Shown: positions 19,960-32,340 of the stretch, one piece after another
Numbering within the stretch: the first letter of the stretch is position 1
Layout of the letters: each line of letters opens with the position of its first letter
DNA from: Desarmillaria ectypa
Lineage: Eukaryota; Basidiomycota; Agaricomycetes; Agaricales; Physalacriaceae
Length of the DNA stretch: 64,000 nt
Assembly (NCBI GenBank): GCA_030407005.1
Contig: JAUDYN010000008.1
Location: forward strand, 1,860,001 to 1,924,000
Reading direction: 5' to 3'
Program-made: the position numbers and the translations under genes
Notes under the pieces: generated by a model
What the model was told of the DNA's origin: nothing
What the model saw: the letters and a program-made list of their open reading frames with translations, nothing else
Database searches by the model: none

Positions 19960-22674
19960 ATGGAATCCTTGGAGGCGAGGTCGCGCGATGTACAGGAGCG
20001 GACGTTCTGCAAATGGTCAGTGCCACAACATTCTTCCTCTCCCCGCCTTTCATTGCCCATGCAGGCTCAATACGAAGCTCGAGCTCAATGGTTATCCGCC
20101 TATGTCATCCTTAGTAAAGGACCTATCTGATGGCGTTCGGCTCATCCAGCTCATGGTGTGTGCTTGATTGTGATGGATTCTTCGTAACGAATGGTTCGAG
20201 GATGGGAACAGGAAATCATGGGTGCGTCCTGCGATCATTAATAATTCAATTCTTATTATATTAACTTCTACAATATCTCAGGCGACGTGTCTCTTGGTCG
20301 ATACAATAAAGCCCCCCGAATGCGAATCCAAAAGGCTGAAAATGTTAACAAGGCTTTGGAATTTATCACTTCAAGAGGCGTTAAACTCACAAATATTGGG
20401 CCGGAGGGTACACCAGAATATTGCCTTGGTGATATTCAGCTCACGTCAAAATTCAGACATCATCGATGGGAACCTGAAACTCATACTCGGGATGATATGG
20501 ACTCTCATTTTACGATTCACAATTGCGGATATCAGGCGCGTGTCATCACTATCTTTTTTCTGCCGGTCTCTTGTCTGATACCCACTAAAGTGAAGAAGGT
20601 CTTTCCGCAAAAGAGGGTCTCCTACTCTGGTGTCAGCGAAAGACGGAGCCTTACAAGGAAGTTAACGTGCAAGATTTTTCACTCAGTTGGTCCGACGGCC
20701 TGGCCCTGTTCGTATATAAACATCACATCGCGCTCAATACCCTTGCTAATAGTGCCCCCAAGGTGTGCTTTGATTCACTGTCATCGACCGGATTTGTTGG
20801 ATTATGATAAACTCGACAAAGTTGGTTACACTTAGGCCCCTTTATTCTACGTTCTGCAGATGTCTGATACAAATGCTCTAGAGTGACAGACACGCCAACA
20901 CAAGGTTAGCTTTCCAAGTCGCCGCCGACCACCTGAACATTCCGGTATGCAGTTTTCGCCGAGGTTCGACTGTTACTTAGTTACTGGCTAGCAACTTCTT
21001 GAAGTGGAAGATTTATGCGACTCAAACCATCCCGATGAACGGAGTGTTATGACTTACATCGCAAGTTTTTTCCATGCCTTTTCATCGATGGGTCTGTCAG
21101 CAGCCCACTTTACCTGATCCTGCGCTTATCACTATGGTTGTAGACCAAGCAGAAACTGTATCTCGACGAGTTGACAAATTTGCGGAACTGATGCAATCTG
21201 TATGGTTGTCACGTAACGATTATGAGCGCCGCGTTAAATTGGTAAGTAAACATTCTCTTTCACTGCCGTATCCTTTACGAAATAGTCATAGCTTCTTCGT
21301 GCCCTTTCGGAAATCCAGGCGAATTGGTCGGCAAGTATGTTTTCGGGTACTTACACGGACGCCAAGAGTCACTCCGCCGACTTCACCACTTATAAACAAA
21401 CCACGAAGCGGACATGGGTAACTGAGAAACAAGATATAGCAACTTTGTTTGGCAATGTTCAGACCAAACTGAAGACATATGGACTGCGGGAGTATGTTCC
21501 TCCCGAAGGTCTCGCTCTGTCAGATCTAGACGAGGCTTGGAAAGCTTTGTTGGCATCAGAGGCGCAACGCTCCAGGTCCATCAACGCCCAGATACGACAG
21601 TAAGTGGTTCTCAATGCGTGTAATTTCCATTCAATTTTCTCTGGTTCAGAATCAAAGAGAAGCTGCGAAAACAGTTTGCCGATGTCGCGAATGATTTTGA
21701 GCGTCGTTTACATCTCATATCGTCCGAACTAGCTGCTGTCGATGGTCCTCTTGAAGTATGTCTAGTTTGCATCTTGCTCATATAACATCATTGAACCCTC
21801 TCTTAGGCGCAACAACAAGAAGTGCAGCATATTCAAACTCGAATACCAGCTCTTTCGGAGACGCTAGCTGATGTTGCATCGGCTGAAGCTGAGTGCGCGG
21901 CCGCCAACGTGGAAGAGAACGATTACACTGTGTTCACTTGTCAGGATCTAGAGTTTGAACTAGAGCTTGTCGTTCAAAGTATTGCCAAAAAGATAGCTTT
22001 CATCGATAACCAGGTACGACTCATTGGCGTGAACGCTATAGATCCACTCACCAAGGCCGCTTTACCAGATCGTTTCACGAAACATGACCAATCTCACGCC
22101 TGCTCAGCTGGAGCAGTTTGAAAGCACGTTTAGGTACTTCGACAGGGACGAATCAAATACCCTCAATCAGTCCGAAATGACGGCGGCCTTGGCGAGTCTA
22201 GGCATTGTGTATTCTGTACGTGTGGTGCTTGTCAATTTTTATCATAGCTCAGGTCTGCTATTCAGGATGAGGATATGAATTACATATATGACCAAGTGGT
22301 ACAAGATTACGGGGCTGTGAGCTTCGAGGCCTTCATTAATCTTTTGGTGAATGATGCTGCCTTTTTACTCTCAGCGTCAACCGACCTTGATTTATTACTT
22401 TCCTAGGTGGACATAACAGAGGATCAAACGTCTCCTGAGCAATTGCGTGAAGCTTTCCGCGGGATTGCTTCCGACAAGGTCTGCTTAAACTCCCTCGGGC
22501 GAAATCTCGTCCTCACCGTATTTGCAGCTCTTCGTAACAGAATTGGACTTGCGCATTGCCCACCTTCCAGTGTCGTCTGTAGACTACTTGAAGGAAGTCA
22601 TGCCAAGTGTACGGAACGATGCGGGAGAACCAGAATACGACTACGAGCGATGGCTGGATGACGTTTTTGCATAG
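19960..22674 (+). CDS. Alpha-actinin (two CH domains, short rod, EF-hands)
   Basis: Many short exons. Exon 1 ends CKW, and the split Trp codon joins [22 protein letters not shown]1 continues [20 protein letters not shown] and [21 protein letters not shown]2 reads [35 protein letters not shown] and [21 protein letters not shown] short, spectrin-like helical rod follows ([40 protein letters not shown]). The C-terminus is a calmodulin-like EF-hand region: [21 protein letters not shown] is a good loop, the later hands are weak, and the protein ends [10 protein letters not shown]. It crosslinks F-actin, probably at the septal ring and in patches. The CH2 exon junction at 20536 needs a GC-AG intron (20536-20590). 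Confidence 0.93.
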
Positions 22675-23112
22675 ATTGTATAAGTATTCATAGATGTAGG
22701 AGTAAGAGTAGGGACGTAAGTTCGTTCAGACCGGGACTAGTGTTTTAGATTTGTTTTTATTAGGCGACTAGTATGGCCAAATTCAGAGCAGGTATCTCTG
22801 TTGATGAGTAGTATATTTACCTTCTATTTCTACTTATTGTACGCCTAGTTACAGCAAGCTCCTTGTTAGCGTTATGCAGAACTTTATAAAGACATTATTA
22901 GAGAACTAAATTTTGCTTCCTTTGTGTTGTCCTCAGAACATAGCATTCATTATTCGCTTTTTTCTCTACCATTATAACATATCGTTTTACAACAAAAACC
23001 CAATACTTACCATGAATGTCGATAGGAAAAATGAATGATAGTAAGAATACAAAGTCTACAGCGCATAGGCAGCAGCATAGATGTAGGCGTGTCAATGTCA
23101 TAGTTGTCGTGA
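22675..23112. other. Shared 3' region of two convergent genes
   Basis: 438 bp of A/T-rich DNA between the stops of alpha-actinin (+) and the RA-PH protein (-). No gene seen. Confidence 0.5.
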
Positions 23113-26100
23113 TCATATACCGTTCTTCTGCTTGCGTAGCAGTGAACCAGGCTCAAACACATCCGCCGTACCAACATTCACCAGTGGCTGCTGGACCGGA
23201 CGACCAGTTCCTTTCCTTGTCCCAGCCCGGGACAGCCCGGTAGCAGTCTTTGGGTTAAACAGGATATTACGTTCCTGATGCAAGACATAGGACTACACAA
23301 AAAGGAAGGTCAGACCTGACAATCAAACGGACAACCATAGGTACTCACACGAGCAAGAAGGATCCTCTCCATCCATCGATCCCCATCATTTTTGTTACAA
23401 GAAAAGACATGTAGATAGTCTGCGGTATTCTCAAAGAGCAATAAATTTTCTGTAGATTTCAGAGCGAAGACGAAGGCTTTAGGCGCCTTGTGCAAGCGGG
23501 TGACGAAATAGGCATCAAAATTGGATAGGGAGCAGAGAAACATCTCGTCTTTGCCCTAATAATAACAGTTTAGATGTTTCGCTCGTCTTCAGGAATATCC
23601 ACTCACATTGTCGCGTTTTGATAGAAACAAACTATGCTCACGGAGTGATAACCAACGTTTGTTCCATTTGCCACGTTTGACTTCCCATTGTACGTAGCCA
23701 GAATGGAGAGGGGAAACTGACGGAATGGCCTGACAGGATTATTAGAGACGTTCGAACACTGCAGTGACGGCATGACCTACCGTACGACGAAGCAACGAAG
23801 CCAAAGGCGTCAGTTTGAGTACAAAGATATTTACCATCTTATCCTTATTCCACGAGGCTTCAACATCGGCGAGAAGCTCAAAGCTTCGAATAGGGCGCTC
23901 TAAAAAAGTATCGGTTAGGAGAAGCATCTTGCCTGTCACTACTAGATCAACGCACCCATTCCAAAATCCTGAGCAACCTCCCAAAGCATCCATCTCCCAG
24001 TACCAACCCAGCCCTTCAACGAACCCTGTGCTTCCACCATATCAATCACATCTCCCGCATTCGTCGACGCGCCAATCTCGACCATATTGTAACTCTGCCT
24101 ATCACCGATGAAGATACGCTGTTGCGACACGACACCTTTGACGACGGGGACTGGCATCGAGCCCATCGCTTTCGGCTGCTCTGACGACGTCCGCCCTCCT
24201 CCCTTGGTCAACTTGCGATCCTCAGAATGTCTAGGCAGGGGGGGGATCGTATCCTCGTTGTGGTTCTGACTAGGACTCCGCACCCGACTCCGCGCACGAG
24301 CAAGTTTTACTTCGGCATCCGGCGGCATCTCGCTGTAGGTGCGCGGCGCGTCTTCGTGTGCCCTCGGCCGACTACGCGTCGTTGAGCGGGAGAGCTTCTG
24401 CTCCATATCGGCGGGCATCTCGCTGACCACGCGTCGGGAATGAAATGGTATATGCGCGTCGTCACGCACCTGACTGCGCGCCCGCGTCGTGGACCTTGCA
24501 AGCTGCCCAGGCACGGGTACCGATGCATACTCGTCGAACCTCCGCCGCTCCGGCTGGTGAAATGAGCGCATGGTCCGGAGCGTCTTAACATTGGGAGGCG
24601 ACGGGCTCCTTATCATATTGATAGGTTCGCCGCGTAGATCCGCAGCTTGCACATACTGCAGGCGCTGCGCGAGATCCTCCACGGCAAAGGGCATACGACG
24701 AGGAGGCCCTGACACAGTTTGTGTGCTAGGCCACCGAATCGATCTAGAAGCATGCAATGCGGCTTCCTGCGTGCTGCTTGACATCAACTGAAGGGCTGGA
24801 GCTGCTGCGCCTGCTGGACGGAGCGTTTCTTGGCGAGCTCTGCGTGCGGCACGCTCCCTCCGTCGCTGGTCCCGCTCCTCCTTTGTCTTCAATCTCAGCG
24901 TCTTTTGGGCTTTGAGGGCAGTAGGAATTCGCTGAGCGAGTGGAACATCATCGTCCGAATCTCTGGGATGTGCAGACCTTGATGCCTGGCCATACTCGCC
25001 TTCGGAATCATCTTCGCTTTCGGAGGAAGCATCTGAGGATGATGGTGTCGAGAACGATGAACGCATCCCCCTCCTATCACCGCCTCGGCCGTCGTCTCCC
25101 GAGCCGCCCCAACCCCCATTATAGTTTCCACAGCCGCGACCCTTTTCATCATGGCCTCTACCATTTCCGTTACCGCTTGGCGCCCAGCCAGAGAAATCAG
25201 GGCGTCGCCTTGATTCGCGCCCTCTGCGATCCCAATCATCACCGTCTACCATTTCGTGGGCCCAGTCAAAGTCGCGCTGCATGATAGTAGAGCGATGGTC
25301 GTGGTGTGTGATCGTATCGACGGATGTGCCCGGCTCGAGCATCATCATGTCAGGGTCGCTTATATACATTGATGGAGGTGGAGTTGGGGTGCATTCCCAG
25401 GAATAAGCATCTGTGATGAAATCATCGGGGGGAGAATGAAGGACATCGCCTTCGCTCTCAGTGGAAGAAGAGCTTGGGAAACAAATGTCACTATGGCTTC
25501 CGTCCGGCGAGAGATCGCGGAATCGAGACTCGGGGTAGACTTCGTCTAGCGAGGAGGTAGACGATGTAGACGAAATAGAGCGCGTGTGGGAGCTTTGTGA
25601 GGGACTCGCAGATAGAGTGCGCAAGAGAGCAGGTTGAGTAAGATCGTCATTTGGTGATTCTAGGCAAGCCAAGTCCGTATAGTCAAAGCCTAGGTCGATA
25701 TCCTTGTCGTCGGGAGATGCGGCGAAGAGCTCGCAGTCATCTTCGTCTGAGAAATCGACAAAGTCCGCATTGATGTCATCGGAAGTTTGAGTGGGAGAAA
25801 TAGTAAGGGGTGATTCTGCGATTTTATTTCGAGAGAAATAGCTTTCGGCCGTAGCCAAAGTGTCGTGTTCTGGAGTTGATAGTTTGGAAATGGATTCTTG
25901 AGAAGGCGTAGTCGATCCGGACGACTGCGAGTCGGGATGGTCATCCCACGGTTCAAACGGCAATGTTGCGCCCACTCTTCCTCTACGGACCTGGAGGAAA
26001 TACGGAGTTAGTTAGGGTGAAGACGGGCTATGCGAGACAGCGACACCTTTTTAGACATCACAAAGTTGATTTTTGCAAGCGTGTGCAGGGACGGAAGGGA

Positions 26101-26508
26101 TGGACGGGGGGCAAAGGCCGGTTTCTGGTGGGCTGGCCGTGCATGAATGATTCCAGACGACGAAGCTCTAGTGATAGAGAGTTGGACCGTAGAAGAAGGC
26201 CCGCTATACCTGGGCGATAGTGGCGAACGAGGAGTAGCTTCTGGAGACTTGGACGGTGTGACGCTAAGATGTGCCTGTCGGAGTGGAGACGAGAGATTGG
26301 CAAACGGGTCGTCATCAAGGAGATCTGAGGGCGGAGAACTGGAACTACGACGAGGAAAAGTCGCGTAGTGAGATATGTCAAGAGAACTAACTGGATGAAT
26401 GTATGTATCGAACGAAGCGCTGGTGGGAGTAGCAGAGAGAGATGATGGAGGAGCTGGTTGGAATGAAGATACGAAGATTGACTGTAATGAACGGCGTTTC
26501 TTGACCAT
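23113..26508 (-). CDS. Large RA-PH domain signalling protein
   Basis: The start MVKKRRSLQSIF at 26508 opens a first exon that ends VMSKK, and a canonical intron joins it to VRRGRVGATLPFEPWDD. A Ser/Asp/Pro-rich disordered region of about 550 residues follows, with repeated short blocks (for example ARSTTRARSQ and SRSTTRSRPR with EMPxDxE). The ordered C-terminal part is a Ras-association-like domain (QRIFIGDRQSYNMVEIGAST; KGWVGTGRWMLWEVAQDFGM; ELLADVEASWNKDKMVNIFV) directly followed by a PH domain (SGYVQWEVKRGKWNKRWLSL; EMFLCSLSNFDAYFVTR; FSCNKNDGDRWMERILLA). The RA-PH order resembles animal RIAM/lamellipodin and Grb7 proteins, which link Ras-type GTPases to membranes and actin. The ending is LLRKQKNGI. 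Possible extra 5' exons are described separately. Confidence 0.82.
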
Positions 26509-26598
26509 GATATCAGGCTGAACACACGTGGTAGATATGCGTGGATAGGAATGCAAGGAAAGGCACGTCTGTGTGACGGTCAGTACATGTCGCGAGAG

Positions 26599-26874
26599 TT
26601 ACGGTAAAGTCAGGAATCGCAAGTAGCAACACATATACGATTTCATCGTGCTGCCGTATGCTACCTCCTTCGGGGTAATTTCGCACAAGGCACGCTACGT
26701 AAAAACCTCCAAAGGGCAACAAGTACTCACCGGCTCGAACGAAAAGTACACGTGCTGCCTCTCTTTCTCCAGTATTGGCTCCGCGATGGCGATGAAAGCA
26801 AGTACTGGCTTGTGTGGCTTAGGCACAAAGTTGGGCTCACCGAGTGGTGGATAAAAGAGAAACGCGGTATCCAT
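26599..26874 (-). CDS. Possible small two-exon gene or upstream exons of the RA-PH gene
   Basis: From an ATG at 26874 a 48-codon exon reads MDTAFLFYPPLGEPNFVPKP, then VLAFIAIAEPILEKERQHVY, ending SFEP at 26731. A canonical intron (gtgagt...acgtag) joins it to 26694, RALCEITPKEVAYGS..., which stops at 26599 (79 aa in total). Alternatively, a donor after ITPKE could splice in frame to the exon that runs into MVKKRRSL, giving the RA-PH protein a longer N-terminus. The composition looks like protein, not random. I recognise no family. A poly-A run lies upstream near 26908. Confidence 0.35.
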
Positions 26875-28068
26875 ATCAAGTAGGGTGGAAACAATGAATT
26901 CTGCACCAAAAAAAAAAAGGCGGAATGCCGTTTGGTTTGAGAACAGATGTTGATGTGAAATAGATATCTTGGGAATATAATTATTCCTCGTGATTGTTTT
27001 GTTCTTGAGCCAGAGGGGTCCGATCGCAATCCTCTGTTGTGTTACTTTTTGGTGGTCGTCGTAGGAGAAGAAAGAAAAAGATTTTAGCCAAGTCATTGGC
27101 ATGGTTCGAGGTTGCCACAGAAATCGCTACCTAATTGGTTGCTATACTTTGCTACACTGTCAAGCAACGCGCAGCTGTAACCGAGTCGTCATTTGTCATA
27201 CTTCTGCGTCGTCAAGCATCCGCACCAGTTCGGTTTATTTCATTTTCTTACATCACCCAGGGTAAGGTACGATCCCTCGAGAGCAGTGTTCATCTTTGAT
27301 ACATAATATATCCTCATTGGATGATGTAATATCATAAATTCGCGTCAATTTGTAAGATTACTAACATTCCTTTCGGTGAGGAGGTGTAGTCTGTGATATT
27401 GTGAACAGCCGAAGCCTGGATTAATTAAATAAATTCATTTCATATCTGTAAGATCGAGGCGCTGTTGTTTCAGGAACCGCGAATATCTTCCCCGCTGCGT
27501 CTGCTTTGTTATCCCCATCCTGTAGGTTTCATCTTGCTTTGTCGTGTCTACCTACATTCAAAACTCTAAAAAATACTCATCTCATAATTTCGGGAAACAG
27601 CCGGCCCCGAAAACTATTTCTGAAATGAATTGGATTATTTTTCTCGTTGACGCATATTGCTACACGCCTATACCTATACCTCTGCCAGCTCAGCTTGATC
27701 CGGAGTAATTCAGTACAGATCGCAACGGATATACCAGTCTTTGATTAACATTTTGACAACGTCTTCGTAGACACGTCCCACACGATCTGTCCGCCACGGT
27801 TTAAGATGCTAGTCACTCCTTCGATTGTTGCGCTCCAATACAATTCAAGGAGGAGCGCGCCCTGTACCATGTCCATGTCCCTGTCCAATGATCAAAGTAA
27901 CCAGGCAATGAAACTGATCATCATCTTCCAATCATCACATTGAAAGTAACCTCTCCGTCCGGGCACTAGTGCTAATTTTGAGTTGTAATTCGCTCTTCAA
28001 AATATGTACTAGTATGTTCAAGCTTGGCCTCTGGAAAAAAAAAAAAAGAACTAGGATGACGTAATCAA
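26875..28068. other. 1.2 kb intergenic stretch, A/T-rich
   Basis: No coding frame is supported on either strand. Poly-A runs occur near 26908-26920 and 28034-28047. The right part should hold the promoter of the DCAF4-like gene, whose ATG is at 28069. Confidence 0.4.
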
Positions 28069-29681
28069 ATGCCTCTTCAACTGAACGGCTTCTATTGGGA
28101 CGAGGAAAGGAAACGATACTTTCCAAACTCATCCAAACCGCGTATAGACACGCGCCCTAAAGAGCCTATCAGAACTTCTACTACTACAACTGCCTCACAG
28201 ACTTTTACATCGCGAAACAGAAGAAAGGTTTCTCAATGGGACCTCACTAATGCCTTACGTAGGTCTTCGTCTCATGCAGAGAACAGTCGTGTACAACAGT
28301 CAGTATTCAATTAAATTCCGTCTCTTAATAATTCTTATGCGGCTGCTAGTGAACTATTATCTTCGAATATTGCCTCATCTTCTCGTATAATGTCCTCACG
28401 GCCGCCCGTGGTCGGTAAAATCACCGCCTTTTGTGTAAGACACCGAGTCGCTGCTTTGGCTTAGCCATTCTGACCGTATAAAATATCTTGCTAGTCCACG
28501 GACCTCAATGGCCAGCCTCGTCGGTTCTTAGGGGACGATAGAGGATTTCTGTATAGTTGTGATCTCTATGACCTTGAATGGGCTCCTCAGTTCAATTTGC
28601 ACCCTTCCTCCCAGGTATTACAAACCGAATCAGGGCCGCTCAAGCCTCTTGTTGACTGTTCATAGATATCCTCGATATGCTCTTCTGGGGAATTTTGTAT
28701 GTGAGCCCACTGTCATCGTGATCGTAAGCACCCAGCTCACGCCCGCAAAGTGCTACCTGCTTTGGTACATCTTCAAAAATAGCCGTACAAAACTTGCGGA
28801 TGCCCATGTACGTTACATGCGTTACGAACAACTCTAAAACTCTAAACAGGAACCCAGGCGCACTACTCTCCTCACATTGAATCGTGTCCACGACATTTGG
28901 ACGAGCCACCTCCAGGACCGCACTCTCCTGCTCGGCGCCAACAAAACAGCAGTTCTGCTACATGACGTCGAAGCGTCGTCACCTGTGGAGCTCCTGCATA
29001 CAAATAGCGATGTTTTCGCGATTGAGCAAAAGGATGTAAGTGATTTCCATCTCTTCTTTTTTTTTTTTGTGCCGTCATCTTATATACGCAAGAATCTGAT
29101 ATACACCGGGACCCGGGGCGGTTCAATCCTGGTATTCGACAAACGAACCACTGACAGAAAATCCCACGGCCAAAAAATCTTCGAACGTCGGGTTCGAAGT
29201 TCTGTTGTGCATCTCTGTTGTTTCCACGAGACGAAGATGCTGGTAAGTTCCATGGATGGAACGGTACGTCCCGTATGTTGGTAACTTTTCTCTATGACAA
29301 CAATTACTTACAGCTCTGCGCCCTTGATCTTCGCTACCCCACAGCGAGAGAACCAATCATGGAGTTCCGTGGGCATGTGAACACGCTCAGTAGGACGCTG
29401 GTAAGTACGTTAAGGTTGGTTTGGCTGACAACCGTCTGATGGTGATGTAGGGTACTGCTATTGACCTTTGTGAAGACTTTTTGTATGCTGCTGGGGATGA
29501 CGGGCGGATTCGAGGCTGGTCTTTGCGTACCGGCGGTGATGCGTTTTGGAATATGCCTGGTCCCGGGAGTGCAGAGCCGATAGTTGCGATGCAGGTAACG
29601 GAGGAGAAGCGGGATGGGATTTGTTTGTGGGCTGCTGGAGGGAGGGTTCTGGGGAGGTATTACTTGGGGCAGACACGGTGA
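28069..29681 (+). CDS. DCAF4/WDR21-like WD40-repeat protein
   Basis: The N-terminus MPLQLNGFYWDEERKRYFP matches the GFYYDPExxRYFP opening of DDB1- and CUL4-associated factor 4. A basic Ser/Thr-rich linker and several small exons follow. WD40 blades are visible as LLLGANKTAVLLHDVEASSP, LIYTGTRGGSILVFDKR, MLVSSMDGT, LCALDLRYPTAREPIMEFRG, and FLYAAGDDGRIRGWSLRTG. The last exon ends YYLGQTR at 29681. Members act as substrate receptors for CUL4 ubiquitin ligases through DDB1. The gene is shorter than animal DCAF4 and its middle exons (28320-28860) were only partly resolved by eye; a T-rich stretch near 29057-29070 lies in an intron. Confidence 0.75.
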
Positions 29682-30072
29682 TTGGAGGCCAAGATATTGA
29701 TACTAACTTGAGGTAGGGGTGTGCAAGACAATAGAGTGCCTCTGGACGGACTTATCATGGAAGTAAGGGTAGCCTCGTCGAAATATTCCTGGCAGCTAAT
29801 ATTAACCAATAACAGTGAAAGCCTTGTTTGTAACAAGATCGACTGGTGCAATTTTGGCCCAAAGGAAAGTTTCAAGTACTGGTTATTATTGCTGAAAGTA
29901 GTCCAGTAATCTTCGTCGAACAACACTGAAAACAAGAGAAGAACGAAGCTCAAGTACTTCTATTCTCAGAGCTGTCAGGACCATAGATCCCTCTAGCGAG
30001 CAACCTATGCTCAGTGCTAAAAATAGAGCTACCGTCTCAGTTCGCACCTTACATATAAGGAAATGACGCAAA
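29682..30072. other. Intergenic, promoter of the membrane transporter gene
   Basis: About 390 bp with no supported gene. Short in-frame Met codons upstream of 30073 are absent from the transporter frame. Confidence 0.4.
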
Positions 30073-31803
30073 TTGCGCAGCACCACCTCTTCACCTCCGT
30101 TCACCACATGCACTTGGGCGATGTCAGTTCGGCGTCTATCCATCAGCTCGTCGGGTCCGTCCTCTCCCGTCCTCTCCTCCCTTGATTCCTCTTCTGCCCT
30201 CATCCTCGTTCATGACGATGACGACGACAACACCCGTTACGAAGACGACGACGACACAGATGCCCCCTTCGAAATCGGCAGGCCCTTCGTCCAGCCACTG
30301 GAACCCTCAGTGGTACTACTGTACTTGCTTTCACCATTTCTGAAGCTCGGGGCGACGCTCCTGCCATACACAAAGCTTCCCCTGATATCGGGTCTTCCCG
30401 CGCTGTTTTTGTTCGCGATTTTGGCTACGTTCACCAGGAGGATATGGTATATGCTCGCTCGGTATACTCGGAAAGGCGATGTTGAGGATATTGTTTTGGA
30501 TTCTTTTGCGAGGGGAAGGGGTAGGGGGAAGGAGCAGCTCCGCAGCATGTTGCGAAGTGTCGTACGGGGAGGCACCGGTGCGCTCCGAGTTTTCCTTGCT
30601 GCTTTGTATATCCGTGGTGCGTTTCTATCGGTCAATTACAGGATGTTGTACTCAAAACATGCGTCACAGATTCTGCTGAGGTTCTTCTCCCTTTACTTCC
30701 TTCCGACCTACCATTTTCTCCCGAACCCGTCTTGTGCATCAGCATCGCGGTTGCCGTTCTACCGTTTTGCCTTGCCCAGTCTCTTGCGTCCAAAAGAATT
30801 ATTTATTGCACCGGGTTGTCTATCCTCACCTATATCCTTTGGTTCACATTCATCGCTATCGCACATCACAAAGGGACTCTGAAAATGAACTCTGGCTGGA
30901 CCAAGATGGGCTCTCTTTGGCAAGGAATTAGTAGGTGGTGTACCTTCATTCACGCAGACTGGTTGTTGAAGAAAGATTATAGCCACCATTGCTTTTGCAT
31001 TTACGTCGTCAACCACACTCCCTCTGTATACCTCTTTGAAAGCAGGCATACCTTCCGTCACGATGGCTCAAAGACCGATATCACATTCATTTATGCCTCT
31101 GTCACTTATCTCTGTAGCCGTGGCCGTTCTTCTAACATTCCCGCTGATGATCTTTGCCTCCCTTCCGGGCCAGTTGCGCACGGCGAGTTAGCTTCTTCTA
31201 CTTGATCCTCACACTCTTACATTCGCGTCCAGGAGGGAGAGTTCGAGTACCCTTTGGACCCATACATCATATCCTTCAATGCGTTGACGCTGTTACTTGC
31301 CGTCCCTTCTATACTCGTTACTTCACCGTCTCTTCCCGTTCCAGAACGTGTCAGACAGTCAACCAACGTGCCACTATCTAAACTTGCTATTTTCTCACTC
31401 ACTACACTTCTAGCCCTCGTTCCTGTCACAATATTTGCTGTCGTAAGCGATGTACTCCTGGCATGTTGTCTCTCTAGCACATATATATTGCCAGGTACAT
31501 CTATTCTTAAGCACAAGTTCGCCCTGGGCTAAACTTCTCCATTTAGCATTCTTGCATATCGTTATCCATTATTTCAAGCGACCTCTGTCAATCATTATGC
31601 CCTCAACGCCAGGCCCTTACCATCGCAGCGGGGAGGAGTCGGCATCATCGCACGACGAGCTTCTTCAGCGAAAAGAGCGGGCTCTCCAACGGAGTCAGAC
31701 ACGGAAGCGTATTATTTGGGACATGGGGGTGTGGGTTCTTCTGCTGCCTGTTGGTGGTGGTGGTATTATTTGGGCCTTCGGACATCTTGCTGGAAAGTGG
31801 TAG
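30073..31803 (+). CDS. Polytopic membrane protein, probable amino-acid-transporter-like (Aa_trans) family
   Basis: The N-terminal ~60 residues are Ser- and Asp-rich (HDDDDDNTRYEDDDDTDAP) and cytosolic in character; Met codons at 30073 and 30121 are both possible starts. Hydrophobic spans then follow: VVLLYLLSPFLKLGATLLPY, GLPALFLFAILATF, LCISIAVAVLPFCLAQSLAS, IYCTGLSILTYILWFTFIA, STIAFAFTSSTTLPLYTSL, LISVAVAVLLTFPLMIFAS, FNALTLLLAVPSILVT, LTTLLALVPVTIFAVVSDVL and WVLLLPVGGGGIIWAFGHL. The order, with a central IAFAF...LPLY motif, resembles AAAP/SLC38-type carriers, but the family call is an inference. About ten spans. Introns are short and canonical (for example gtgcgt...cacag at 30616-30669). 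Confidence 0.6.
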
Positions 31804-32340
31804 CACAGAATTCCTTTGGTATTTTTTATATGGACTGTTGCAGTGGCATATTCTTGATTTCCCCGAACGACCTTTGCTTCCGCAGGTTTGTTTCTGCTGC
31901 CAGCATTTTGTAGTATCAGCAGATCTTCCTTTTGCTTTGTTTCATATGCACTCCTACCAATCGGGACGGTATCCGCGCTTCTTTCGGCGCTATATGACGT
32001 CGCCACCGCCCTCTAAATGCCAGTGCGGCCCTCTAGAGCAGGGGCCCTTTCCGACGCTCTGGTAGTATTTACTAATCTTCGCCGGGGCCTCCATTCTTAT
32101 TGCAAAAAGTGGTCTTTTTATATCGACAATTCCTCCCAGGCCTGTGCGTACTGACAAAGCGTGCGTGCGCTCTTTACTCATCTGCTGTTCTCCTAAGTCA
32201 AATTCGTAGCCAACTTTTAGACAGTGATGTCATTCATTGGTAGCGATCGACGTGCATCGGTTTGAAGGCAACGATCCCGTGCTCTCCTCTTTGTATTATA
32301 TAAAGTCAACACCGTTCTACCCTTGTCTTCCATCCTTAGT
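31804..32340. promoter_or_regulatory. Intergenic region with the EGT1 promoter
   Basis: A TATA-like TATTATATAAAG at about 32293-32304 stands 40 bp before the Egt1 ATG at 32341, with a C/T-rich leader. The left half is the 3' flank of the transporter. No other gene seen. Confidence 0.5.
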
